Assembly (NCBI GenBank): GCA_009711705.1
Contig: VENG01000008.1
Location: 1-64,000, forward strand
Direction of reading: 5' to 3'
DNA length: 64,000 nucleotides
DNA from: Bacillota bacterium
GTDB lineage: Bacteria > Bacillota > Desulfotomaculia > Desulfotomaculales > VENG01
Position numbers and translations under genes: made by a program. The notes below the pieces were generated by a model. The model ran no database searches. It was given only the letters and a program-made list of their open reading frames with translations, and was not told the DNA's origin. Below, piece by piece: positions 16,842 through 25,373 of this stretch. Numbering within the stretch: the stretch's first letter is position 1; each line of letters begins with the position of its first letter.

Positions 16842-17840
16842 GATAAAAGGCTTTGCATGTGAGGCTTTGAGGCAAACAATTTTTTTTAGACAGGATTAAC
16901 AGGATCAACAGGATTATTTAAAAAATAAAAACTCCATCGAAAGCCTTTATTATCTAAACAGAGCTTATGGACCAGTCCAAAATATTAAAACAAATAATTT
17001 AAAAAAGTTTTTAAAGACCCCAAAGCCAGTGACCCCAAAGCATCCTGCAAATCCTGTCAATCCTGTCAAAGAAAAAAGACCCTTAAGCAACGACCCAAGC
17101 AGTCTTTACGGAAGGAAGCACGAGAATCGCCCCCGTGTTTCCCTGATTTCTGGTAATTCCTTTGGGTCATTTTTTTTGACGGGATCAACGAGATAAGCGG
17201 GATAAAAGGCTTTGCATGTGGGGCTTTGAGGCAAACATTTTTTTAGACAGGATTAACAGGATCAACAGGATTATTTAAAAAATAAAAACTCAATCGAAAG
17301 CCTTTATTATCTAAACAGAGCTTATGGACCAGTCCAAAGTATTAAAACAAATAATTTAAAAAAGTTTTTAAAGACCCCAAAGCCAGTGACCCCAAAGCAT
17401 CCTGCAAATCCTGTAATCCTGTCAAAGAAAAAAAGACCCATAAGCCAAGACCCAAATAATCTCCATGGAAGGAAGCAAGAGAAACGCCCCCGTGCTTCCC
17501 TGATTTTTGGGTAATTCTTTTGGGTCATTTTTTTGACGGGATCAACGGGATAAGCGGGATAAAAGGCTTTGCATGTGAGGCTTTGAGGCAAACAATTTTT
17601 TTAGACAGGATTAACAGGATCAACAGGATTATTTAAAAAATAAAAACTCAATCGAAAGCCTTTATTATCTAAACAGAGCTTATGGACCAGTCCAAAGTAT
17701 TAAAACAAATAATTTAAAAAAGTTTTTAAAGACCCCAAAGCCAGTGACCCCAAAGCATCCTGCAAATCCTGTCAATCCTGTCAAAGAAAAAAAGACCCAT
17801 AAGCCAAGACCCAAACAATCCTTTTAAGCAAGGAAGCAAG
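16842..17840. repeat. tandem array, about 2.8 copies of a 358-bp intergenic unit
   Basis: Near-identical units begin with GATAAAAGGCTTTGCATGTG at 16842, 17201 and 17558 (periods 359 and 357). Each holds a left arm (GACAGGATTAACAGGATC, for example 16889-16906), about 127 nt of AT-rich interior, and a right arm (ATCCTGTCAATCCTGTC, for example 17051-17067) that is the reverse complement of the left one. The third copy is cut short near 17840. Short ORFs here repeat with the unit and look non-coding. Confidence 0.9.
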
Positions 17841-17876
17841 AGGCCCGTCCGGGACTGCTGAAAAAGACCAGATTCA

Positions 17877-17959
17877 TGTCATTCTGAATGAACCGAAGTG
17901 AAATGAAGAATCTTTAAAAGCCGCATAAATACTTAGATTCTTCGCTGCACTCAGTGACA
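17877..17959. repeat. inverted repeat of the AGATTCTTCGCTGCACTCA type
   Basis: TGTCATTCTGAATGAACCGA plus AGTGAAATGAAGAATCT (17877-17913) faces AGATTCTTCGCTGCACTCAG plus TGACA (17935-17959), which is largely its reverse complement. This is a widespread family of short palindromic intergenic repeats seen in many bacteria. It lies between the tandem array and the selenoprotein gene; the remainder of 17960-18047 holds nothing recognisable. Confidence 0.7.
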
Positions 17960-18047
17960 ATCTTGGATCTTTGCTATATTTTTTGACTTTTTCATTGGTC
18001 CCGGACCGTCCCCATGCTTCCGAAAAAGTAGCCTGGCCCCTTTTGGG

Positions 18048-18626
18048 TTATTTAGCCTGGGTTTTCTTAACCGCATTAACAAAGGCTGCTTCAGGCTGGG
18101 CACCTACTATTCTGGTGTCACCGATGAAGAAAGTGGGTACTGCCATCACCTCAAGCCTTTTGGCTTCTGCAAAGTCAGCCTCTACGGCATCTTTCAGGCG
18201 TCGCTCTTCAAGTGCGGACCTGAAGTCAGCACTGTCCAGATCGGCATCTCCGGCAATAGTAGTTAAAACATCTAAATCATTGATGTTCAAACTTTTGATG
18301 AATTGAGCCTCAAATATCCTTTGGTTGTATGCTTCAAATTTACCTTTTTCCTGCGCGTACTTGGCACCTTCCAGGGCCAAACGGGAAGAGCTGAAGTGAG
18401 GGTTAAAATTAACTTCCAGGCCTTCTTTAGCAGCGGTCTTCTTGAAACTCTCGAACCCCTTTTCAAGCTGTTCGGAAGTCGGTCGCGGCCTACCTTCAGG
18501 CATTAGTTCATATGCTTTCCACTCTACCTGGATGTCGTATTCCTCTTTGAGTTTCTCCAGCCTCTTTTCCCCGATGTAGCAAAAAGGTCACAAGTAATCC
18601 GAAAATAAAAGGATCTTTAATGACAT
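18048..18626 (-). CDS. DsbA/FrnE-like thiol oxidoreductase, probable selenoprotein (Sec13)
   Basis: From ATG 18626, seven nt after GGAGGAAT, the frame reads MSLKILLFSDYL, then TGA (18590-18588), then PFCYIGEKRLE and continues open to 18048. DsbA-family FrnE-like proteins have (D/E)(F/Y)xCPxCYIG here, so TGA stands exactly at the first redox-active Cys, giving a U-P-F-C motif. The rest of the fold is intact: a helical insert, and VPTFFIGDTRIVGAQ with the cis-Pro loop near the C-terminus. Total length would be 192 aa, normal for the family. Reading TGA as a stop would leave a 12-aa peptide. A sequencing error or decay are the alternatives, but no other lesion is present. Confidence 0.75.
18542..18587 (-). 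other. candidate bacterial SECIS hairpin
   Basis: Directly 3' of the TGA on the mRNA, CCUUUUUG (18587-18580) can pair with CAAAGAGG (18549-18542; 8 bp, one G-U). A competing 7-bp hairpin with AAAAGAGG is also possible. Bacterial SECIS elements are hairpins within about 40 nt of the UGA. The pairing was found by eye and no energy was computed. Confidence 0.4.
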
Positions 18627-18716
18627 GATAATTCCTCCAGACAGTAGTATTAATTCTGCTGCAATAAGGACAGTTCTATTCTGTCCCGGTTTTTCCTGCT
18701 GAATTTAGATCAGATT

Positions 18717-18743
18717 AAAAAAAGGGGGACTGTCCCCCTTTTT
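18717..18743 (-). terminator. perfect hairpin terminator
   Basis: GGGGGA and TCCCCC around a CTG loop, extended by A and T runs to an 11-bp stem. It overlaps the stop of the HAMP-domain gene and would end the long tad transcript. It is nearly identical to the element at 3276-3300. Confidence 0.8.
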
Positions 18744-19734
18744 AATCTGTATTTTCGGTTTTGAATTGTAGGGCCAGGGAGTTAAGCTTGTCTGACATGC
18801 GGGTTAGTCGCCTGGCCGAAGAATTAATCTCTTTCATTATTTCACGTTGGCGGGTTTCATCAACTTCCTGCTCTTGGTCTTGTGACTGTTCCGACCGCTG
18901 GACAATCAAGCTTGATGCGTGTCCCATATCTGATACGGTATTGCGAAGGGATAGAAAAAGAACTCCCAGCTGTTCATTCATGGTGTTAAAAGCATTGCCC
19001 AGGCGCCCCAATTCATCCCGGGTTGTAATCTGAACTTGTTCCGAGAAGTCTCCTGTGGAGACTTTTTCCGTAGCTTTAACTAGTGATTGCACCGGGCGGT
19101 GTACAGAGCGCAAAATAATAAGACGAGTTAAGATCATGCCTGCAATTACTGCCAGTACAAAGTTAAAAAGAATGTTTCTGATGGTCTCTTGCAAGTGAGC
19201 TTGTACCCAGGACAGATCTACCGTAAGGTTAACAAAACCGGAAACCTCATTGTTATCGTCCTTAATGGGAGCTGAGAAGGAAAGGGCGGTGGCGGTTCCG
19301 TCGCTGCCGATTATATAATTGGCATGTTTTTCTTTACCGGATAAGGCTTCTTTAATGGATTGCCCCCCTTCCGGCCGGCTTAATATTTGTGGGTTGTTAT
19401 GAGCCACAAAATTACCGGCGGCGTCCAGGATTGCTGCCTGATTAATGAAAGGGTCTTGCGTTAGTTTTTCAGTAAGCTCATTGAGTAACCTGTAATTCTC
19501 ATGTTTTAAGGGGAGTGCGGCCAAAGTTTGAACTGAACTTACAGTAGACAAGCCCCTTGAATATGTTTCTTCCATAAAGGCACTACGATCTCGCATAAAG
19601 GTAGCAAACCCAACTGCCGCCATTAAAAAGGTGATCAGCAGGGTGATGCCTAGGCTTAGTCGGAAGGTAAGGGAAAAACCTGTAAACAATGGTTTCTTGG
19701 GAGGCCTCGTTTTATTATTCTTTTTTATTTTCAT
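18742..19734 (-). CDS. two-span sensor protein with HAMP domain, no output domain
   Basis: About 330 aa. A basic N-terminus is followed by a membrane span (LSLGITLLITFLMAAVGFAT), an extracellular sensor-like region of about 130 residues, a second span (FNFVLAVIAGMILTRLIIL), and then a HAMP domain (RPVQSLVKATEKVSTGDFSE...TRDELGRLGNAFNTM). Only a short coiled coil follows; there is no kinase, GGDEF or methyl-accepting domain. I chose ATG 19734 after GTGAGG. It is the last gene of the tad transcript and may signal to partners through its HAMP/coiled coil. Confidence 0.7.
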   Translation of the reverse strand: MKIKKNNKTRPPKKPLFTGFSLTFRLSLGITLLITFLMAAVGFATFMRDRSAFMEETYSRGLSTVSSVQTLAALPLKHENYRLLNELTEKLTQDPFINQAAILDAAGNFVAHNNPQILSRPEGGQSIKEALSGKEKHANYIIGSDGTATALSFSAPIKDDNNEVSGFVNLTVDLSWVQAHLQETIRNILFNFVLAVIAGMILTRLIILRSVHRPVQSLVKATEKVSTGDFSEQVQITTRDELGRLGNAFNTMNEQLGVLFLSLRNTVSDMGHASSLIVQRSEQSQDQEQEVDETRQREIMKEINSSARRLTRMSDKLNSLALQFKTENTD

Positions 19735-19744
19735 TAGATTCACC

Positions 19745-20089
19745 TCACAGGTTAAAGTTTAATTTGTCTCCGGCCTTAGTGTCTGTCTCTTGAACTACGC
19801 CGGCAGGCAGTTCCACTACCACGCGTGAATGCCTATATATTTTAGATGCTCTGTAGGAAGGGAGACTTTCCAGCACTGCCACAACCTCAAAATCACCGTT
19901 TAAGAATAAAACATCGATGGCAAATCGCATGAAAAAAGTATGGATTGATGAACACGGGTGTAGTACCAGAGCGTTTCCCGGTGGGAGTGATGGCCTGCCC
20001 AATAAACCTTTGAGGCGTGCCCTGAATGTAGTTGCAAACTCTATTTGAGTAGCCAATACATAGCCATTGCGGCAGTTTTGCAGACCCAT
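19745..20089 (-). CDS. DUF192 family protein
   Basis: The 114-aa protein has the DUF192 core: RLKGLLGRPSLPPGNALVL, CSSIHTFFMRFAIDVLFL and YRHSRVVVELPAGVV. The family is small and of unproven function, often found next to Tad pilus genes. Here it lies 11 nt after tadC in the same transcript, which supports a role linked to the pilus or cell surface. Confidence 0.85.
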   Translation of the reverse strand: MGLQNCRNGYVLATQIEFATTFRARLKGLLGRPSLPPGNALVLHPCSSIHTFFMRFAIDVLFLNGDFEVVAVLESLPSYRASKIYRHSRVVVELPAGVVQETDTKAGDKLNFNL

Positions 20090-20100
20090 TTTCTCCCTCC

Positions 20101-21030
20101 TTATTGTGCAAAAGCTTTAATAATATTGATCACGGCAGGACCCAGCAACACGATAAAAATAGCCGGGAAAATAAACATAACCATGGGTAAAAGCATTTTT
20201 ACCGGTGCTTTCATTGCCTTTTCCTCTGCACGCTGGCGCCTTTTTTGCCGCATCTGCTCGCTTTGCAGGCGTAAAACATTTCCCATGCTGATCCCCAGCT
20301 TGTCGGCTAGAATTATTGAACCCACAAAGTTAGATAAATCGTCCACCGCTACTCTGTCGGCCATGTCTCGCAGCGCTTCCTGGCGCGGTTTGCCCATTTT
20401 GGCTTCCTGCAATACCTGCAGGAATTCATCTGCCAGCACACCCTTAAACTTCTCCACTACCTTCATTAGTGCGCCGTCAAAGCCCAGCCCGGCTTCTACG
20501 CTTACGGTAAGCAGGTCTAAAACGTCGGGCAGGTTCTTTTCCACTTCATCTTTGCGCCTTTGGGCACGGGATTTTAGCCAGATGTCAGGCATTATCCACC
20601 CCAGAGGGATTCCCGCTGCAGCCAGCAGGATACCCTGGGCTGTGCTAGTATTGGCTAAGTCTGCCAGCAGCCAAAGGAGGGTGCCTCCTCCTGCAGCCAG
20701 GAGGTATTTTATAACCAGTAGCTCTCTGGGCGCCAGGTTTCCTGGATTCCCCGCCTCGGTCATTTTTTGCGCCAGCGAGGCTTCACGGGCCGCGGGAACA
20801 AAACGGGTTAAAAGACCGGCCAGTTGGGCCAGAAATGGTTTAATAGCCCTCTGGTATAGTGGTGCAGACAATTCCTCTTCCCGCGCCGATACCGGTTCGT
20901 TTTGGTTGCCAACCACTTGGTCGACCCGTTCAGCCATTTTGATACGCTCGCCGAATATTAACCGGTAGGAGGTAATGGTCCCGGTCAAGACTACACCAAA
21001 TACACCTAATAAACTTAAATAAATCATCAC
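20101..21030 (-). CDS. tadC: Tad pilus inner-membrane platform protein TadC
   Basis: A 309-aa GspF-like protein with an N-terminal span, a central cytoplasmic T2SSF domain (LPDVLDLLTVSVEAGLGFDGAL) and C-terminal spans (MLLPMVMFIFPAIFIVLLGP). With TadB it forms the membrane platform on which the TadA ATPase acts to assemble Flp pili. It lies 8 nt downstream of tadB. Confidence 0.9.
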   Translation of the reverse strand: MMIYLSLLGVFGVVLTGTITSYRLIFGERIKMAERVDQVVGNQNEPVSAREEELSAPLYQRAIKPFLAQLAGLLTRFVPAAREASLAQKMTEAGNPGNLAPRELLVIKYLLAAGGGTLLWLLADLANTSTAQGILLAAAGIPLGWIMPDIWLKSRAQRRKDEVEKNLPDVLDLLTVSVEAGLGFDGALMKVVEKFKGVLADEFLQVLQEAKMGKPRQEALRDMADRVAVDDLSNFVGSIILADKLGISMGNVLRLQSEQMRQKRRQRAEEKAMKAPVKMLLPMVMFIFPAIFIVLLGPAVINIIKAFAQ

Positions 21031-21038
21031 CAGACCTC

Positions 21039-22010
21039 CTACACCTGAATGTTGACAATGCGCTTAATTAAGAGGATGCCTAACAATTCTCCGCCAATAG
21101 CTGCCAGCAGCATCAGCCTACCTACTTCAGAGGTAAAAAGAGTCATTATGTATTCAGGATTAAGTCCAGTCATTATAACGGCCAGTACTACAGGTAAAAA
21201 TCCAATTATGATGCCGGAAATACGTCCCTGGGCGGTAAGTGTTTTTATTTCCCCTTTAATGCGAATACGTTCGCGGATAGTTTTGCCGATGTTATCAAGT
21301 ACTTCGGCCAGGTTTCCACCTACCTGGCGCTGGATCATAACCGCAGTTACGATCAATTCCATATCCTCACTGTTTACCCTGTGTACTAAGTTTTGCAGTG
21401 CTTCTTCGGTGGACGTACCCAGGTTAATTTCCCGGAAAGTACGGGAAAACTCCTTGCTGATGGGATCGGGAAGTTCCCGACGTACCATGTCCATGGCCTG
21501 CAGGAAACTGAATCCCGACCGAAGTGAATTGGACATTATAGATAGTGCGTCCCCAATTTGTGCATTTAGTTTGGTTACTCTCCGGGCGTGGGCTGTACGC
21601 ACAAACAAGAAAGGGAGCAGGGAAGAAGCAATGGCAGCCATTAAACCGGTTAACACATTCATTGTAATGAGTGAGAAAAAGGTTCCGGCTGTGATACCGG
21701 ATGCAGCCACGATAACTACAAATTCTTCTCCCCGTAGTGGTATATCGGATTCTGTTAGCTGTTTTTCAACCTTACGGCCCAGGCGGCGGGCCAGTAATAG
21801 TTGGCTGGAATTGGCAAGCAGTCGCCGCCAAAAGTCAGTATGTTCTTCTTTATTATGCATACGGGCCAGCTTTTCTTTTACTTGCTTGGCACTAACGCGC
21901 TGCATGCGGTGGGCCACCAGCTGTACTTCAGCGTTTTTTAGCTGGTAAACGCCAAGTACTACCAAGCAAGCCGAAATAAAAACCAGTATGGTAATAGTTG
22001 TAGGTTCCAA
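21039..22010 (-). CDS. tadB: Tad pilus inner-membrane platform protein TadB
   Basis: The 323-aa paralogue of TadC has the T2SSF signature IGDALSIMSNSLRSGFSFLQAM and QRQVGGNLAEVLDNIGKTIRERIRI. It carries two N-terminal and two C-terminal membrane segments, the last ending LMLLAAIGGELLGILLIKRI. It lies immediately after tadA (12-nt gap). Confidence 0.9.
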   Translation of the reverse strand: MEPTTITILVFISACLVVLGVYQLKNAEVQLVAHRMQRVSAKQVKEKLARMHNKEEHTDFWRRLLANSSQLLLARRLGRKVEKQLTESDIPLRGEEFVVIVAASGITAGTFFSLITMNVLTGLMAAIASSLLPFLFVRTAHARRVTKLNAQIGDALSIMSNSLRSGFSFLQAMDMVRRELPDPISKEFSRTFREINLGTSTEEALQNLVHRVNSEDMELIVTAVMIQRQVGGNLAEVLDNIGKTIRERIRIKGEIKTLTAQGRISGIIIGFLPVVLAVIMTGLNPEYIMTLFTSEVGRLMLLAAIGGELLGILLIKRIVNIQV

Positions 22011-22022
22011 TGGTACCCCCCC

Positions 22023-23393
22023 CTAAAAAAAGGCCGACTCAAATATGCTGGGCGGTAGTTTAAAACCGGCTGCTTCGATACGGTCTATAAACTTGGGACG
22101 AATGCCGGTGGACTGAAATTCTCCCTGTAACATGCCGTCCGCATCTACTCCTTGCTGCTGAAAGGTGAACAGATCCTGCAAGATTATTACATCTCCTTCC
22201 ATTCCCTGCACCTCAGTAATATGGGTAATTTTACGGGTTCCGTCCCTGAGCCGGCTTTGCTGAATGATAAGGTCTACGGCCGAAGCAATTTGCTCGCGGA
22301 TAGCTCTGATGGGTAGTTCCATCCCGGCCATGAGGACCATGGTTTCCAGGCGGGAGAGTATATCCCGGGGGGAGTTGGCGTGTCCTGTGGTCAGCGACCC
22401 GTCATGACCTGTATTCATAGCCTGCAGCATGTCCAGTGCTTCTCCGCTGCGAACCTCGCCCACCACTATGCGGTCCGGGCGCATGCGCAGGGAGTTTCTG
22501 ACCAGGTCTCGAATGGTAATGGCTCCTTTGCCTTCAATGTTCGGCGGGCGGCTCTCCAGTGTCAGTACATGCTGTTGGTGTAGTTGAAGCTCCGCGGCGT
22601 CCTCAATGGTTATAATTCTTTCGCTGGAAGGAATAAAAGAAGACAAAACGTTCAGCGAGCTAGTTTTACCGCTACCTGTACCACCGGAAACAACTATATT
22701 CAAACGTGATTTTACACAGGCATCAATAAATTCCGCCATTTGTTCCGTAAGCGTTCCAAACCTGACCAGGTCAGCTACCTGGAAGGGCTCCCGAGAGAAT
22801 TTACGGATTGTTATGGTAGGGCCGTGCAGAGCCAGCGGGGGAATAACTGCATTCACCCGGGAGCCGTCGGGAAGACGGGCGTCTACCATGGGCATGCTTT
22901 CATCAATACGCCTGCCAAGTGGTGCTACGATGCGCTCGATAACATGCATTACGTGCGCATCGTCTTTGAACCGTACATTGGATGTAACTAGACGCCCCTT
23001 TTTTTCCACGTAGATTTGGTGAGGGCCATTGACCATAACTTCACTAACTTCCGGGTCGTTCAGCAGCGAGGTAATGGGGCCAAAACCGGTAATTTCATCA
23101 ATAAGCTCACTGGCCAGGCGTAAACGGTCCAGGCGTGGTATACGTTTACTGTCTTCTTCGGTGAGCATCTCTTCAACCAATTGTTCTATACGACTGGCCA
23201 GCAATTCACTATCCTCTTTTTCTTCCGTCTCTACGTCTTTAAGGCCGGCCACCAATTTTTTATGCAGTTCGGATTTTAGCTCTTCGTACGGGTCAATATT
23301 GGTTTGGACCTTTTCCTTTTCCTTTTCATGGTCTCTGGCGGTTTTTTCCGCTCGCTGAGCTTCCAATCGTTCCAGTAAAGCCATATAACTCAC
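22023..23393 (-). CDS. tadA: Tad pilus secretion ATPase TadA/CpaF
   Basis: Hexameric motor for Flp pilus assembly, 456 aa. The N-terminal domain covers about residues 1-200, Walker A is [16 protein letters not shown], the Asp box is [12 protein letters not shown], Walker B/His box lies at [19 protein letters not shown], and the His motif is [14 protein letters not shown]. It sits in the centre of the tad operon. Confidence 0.95.
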   Translation of the reverse strand: MSYMALLERLEAQRAEKTARDHEKEKEKVQTNIDPYEELKSELHKKLVAGLKDVETEEKEDSELLASRIEQLVEEMLTEEDSKRIPRLDRLRLASELIDEITGFGPITSLLNDPEVSEVMVNGPHQIYVEKKGRLVTSNVRFKDDAHVMHVIERIVAPLGRRIDESMPMVDARLPDGSRVNAVIPPLALHGPTITIRKFSREPFQVADLVRFGTLTEQMAEFIDACVKSRLNIVVSGGTGSGKTSSLNVLSSFIPSSERIITIEDAAELQLHQQHVLTLESRPPNIEGKGAITIRDLVRNSLRMRPDRIVVGEVRSGEALDMLQAMNTGHDGSLTTGHANSPRDILSRLETMVLMAGMELPIRAIREQIASAVDLIIQQSRLRDGTRKITHITEVQGMEGDVIILQDLFTFQQQGVDADGMLQGEFQSTGIRPKFIDRIEAAGFKLPPSIFESAFF

Positions 23394-23401
23394 TCCAATG
23401 A

Positions 23402-24634
23402 CTAAAAGCTAAAGAATTTACTGATCAGTGTCTTCCTGGGCAATCCTTCTTCCTGCGGCATCCCTTCCGGGGAAGCCAGGCCCAGGGTGGATACCATCTC
23501 CCGCACGGATAAGGCCACCCGGCTACCGGTTTGTGACATTACAAAGGGAAGCCCTTTATTGATAGCACTCCGGACAGTTTTGCGGTCATCCGGGATAATG
23601 GCGGATAAGTTGCCGTTGATGCTTTTCTCTAAGTCAGCTGTCTTGATACCGGCCTCGCTGCTGTGCTGATTGAGAACTATCCGTACCCGCGGGGCGTAAT
23701 TAAGGGTATCCAATATTTTAAGCGCGGTAGTGGTTTGCCGCAGGCTGGGTAATTCCTGCGTTAAGACCAGTACCACCTGATCACTGGACTCCAGTACGCT
23801 CAAGTTGATCTCACTATAAACCGGGGCAGTATCTATCACGATATAATCATAGTTATCCTTTAGTACTCTTAGAATCTGTTCCACATGTTCCGGCTGTATT
23901 AGCTCTGCCTGTTCAGGGCTGGTGGGAGCAGGCAACAATTTAGTGCCCGAAAGGTGGGGAACGGAAAAGGAGTCAATGAGCCCAAAATCAATGGTATCCT
24001 GCTCTTGTACCAGGTCACCCACGGTGCCTTTAACGTTAATGTTCAACAATACCGCCGCATCGCCCGCGGTTAAATCAAGGTCGACCAGAACCACCTTTCC
24101 CTTGGTTTCCTGGGAGAGGCATACGGCCAGGTTAGTGGCCAGTGTTGTCTTTCCTGTTCCTCCCTTGGTGGAAAAGAAAGTGATAATACGCCCTTGTTGC
24201 CTGCGTGGAGTAGATGCATCTTTTTCCTTCGGTGGCATCTGTAAATACACGCTGCGTTTTTGGTGTGTATCATGCACCTTGCGGATGGTTTCAGCCAATT
24301 CACTGGCTGAAAAGGGCTTTACCAGGAATTCCCGGGCACCGGCGGCCATAGCCTTACGAAGATATTCCTGTTCCCCCTGAATGGAAACAATGATAATGGC
24401 AGTCTCCGGTAGCTCCAGGGATATGGCTTCTGTGGCACCGATACCGTCCAGGCGGGGCATGTTGATATCCATCAGAATAATGTCCGGCCGCATTTCTTTG
24501 GCCATGGCCACGGCTTCCTCGCCGTCGCCGGCCTCACAAATTACTTCCATGTCGTCTTCAAAGTATAATAATCTCTTTATATCTTCTCTGGTGTTAGCTA
24601 TATCATCTGCAATCATTACAGTTATGGGGTTCAT
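23402..24634 (-). CDS. CpaE/TadZ-like protein: receiver plus MinD-type ATPase
   Basis: About 410 aa. The N-terminal receiver domain starts VMIADDIANTREDIKRLLYF, with phospho-Asp in IILMDINMPRLDG and the conserved Lys in FLVKPFSASEL. The ParA/MinD domain has a deviant Walker A, FFSTKGGTGKTTLATN, and VVLVDLDLTAGD. TadZ/CpaE proteins mark the site of pilus assembly at the pole. The receiver retains its acidic pocket, so it may be phosphorylated. I chose ATG 24634, 6 nt after GAGGTG. Confidence 0.9.
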   Translation of the reverse strand: MNPITVMIADDIANTREDIKRLLYFEDDMEVICEAGDGEEAVAMAKEMRPDIILMDINMPRLDGIGATEAISLELPETAIIIVSIQGEQEYLRKAMAAGAREFLVKPFSASELAETIRKVHDTHQKRSVYLQMPPKEKDASTPRRQQGRIITFFSTKGGTGKTTLATNLAVCLSQETKGKVVLVDLDLTAGDAAVLLNINVKGTVGDLVQEQDTIDFGLIDSFSVPHLSGTKLLPAPTSPEQAELIQPEHVEQILRVLKDNYDYIVIDTAPVYSEINLSVLESSDQVVLVLTQELPSLRQTTTALKILDTLNYAPRVRIVLNQHSSEAGIKTADLEKSINGNLSAIIPDDRKTVRSAINKGLPFVMSQTGSRVALSVREMVSTLGLASPEGMPQEEGLPRKTLISKFFSF

Positions 24635-24652
24635 ACTAAACACCTCATTTCA

Positions 24653-25348
24653 TTAATGTAAAAGATCATTTTTTCGGGACGGAGGTATACCAACGGCCTT
24701 GTCGTCAGCCGGTGCCCGAAGCAGTAATCGTACCGCACCTGTTTCTGTTGCCAGTATGAGTTCCTGGGCCTGGGTAGGTGTTAGCATAAGAGTTGCAGTT
24801 GCCGGGTTTGCTTTATCTTTGTTGTTATTGGGACTGGTATTTTTGTTAATAGCCAGAACCGGTACATTATAAAGTACCGTAGTGGTTAAGGTGTCGCCGT
24901 CCCCGGCAAGGGTTACCGCCACGTCAACATTGTCCCCGGGAGTGACCAATCCCGATAGGGCAGATACTTGGTCTACCGCAATGGTGGCTGCCCTTTGTCC
25001 CGGGGTAATTTTTGCCGATAGCCCCCCGGCAGGATCATTTTTACCAATAAGCTTTTTTTGCAATATTTGTTCTCCGGGGTAAATGTCGGTGCGGGCAAGT
25101 TTACCCAGTGCATCCTTCCCGTCTATGACTGAACCGGGCAGTATATAGTCTGCCGGTACTTCTATGAATTTCAACATGTTTTCGGTGATGGGAGTTTTGG
25201 CCGGGATGCGAGTGGCAGCCACTGCAACATTGGTGTAATTGCCCGATTCCCGGTAAGTGCTTTTTAAGTTTTCCAGGTATTTATATGTTCCGAAGGCGGC
25301 CACGATAGCAAAGACCAGGGCCAATAATAAAATGAGCTTATTTTTCAT
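24653..25348 (-). CDS. cpaB: Flp pilus assembly protein CpaB/RcpC
   Basis: The 231-aa protein has an N-terminal signal anchor (LILLLALVFAIVAAFGTYKYL) and then an SAF/beta-clip domain (VAVAATRIPAKTPITENML, IYPGEQILQKKL) and the CpaB core (ISALSGLVTPGDNVDVAVTL-like). In diderms it works with the secretin RcpA, but no secretin gene is in this locus, as expected for a monoderm. It lies 9 nt upstream of cpaE. Confidence 0.85.
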   Translation of the reverse strand: MKNKLILLLALVFAIVAAFGTYKYLENLKSTYRESGNYTNVAVAATRIPAKTPITENMLKFIEVPADYILPGSVIDGKDALGKLARTDIYPGEQILQKKLIGKNDPAGGLSAKITPGQRAATIAVDQVSALSGLVTPGDNVDVAVTLAGDGDTLTTTVLYNVPVLAINKNTSPNNNKDKANPATATLMLTPTQAQELILATETGAVRLLLRAPADDKAVGIPPSRKNDLLH

Positions 25349-25373
25349 GTTGCCGTCTCCTCGTATTTGGGTT

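Noticed and set aside
17322..17591. 89-aa ORF in the tandem repeat
   Set aside because: The same peptide pieces recur in every repeat copy and no ribosome site or protein-like pattern is seen.
16842..17840. CRISPR-like appearance of repeated short motifs
   Set aside because: The repeats are 358 bp long and nearly identical throughout, with no unique spacers of uniform size and no cas genes.
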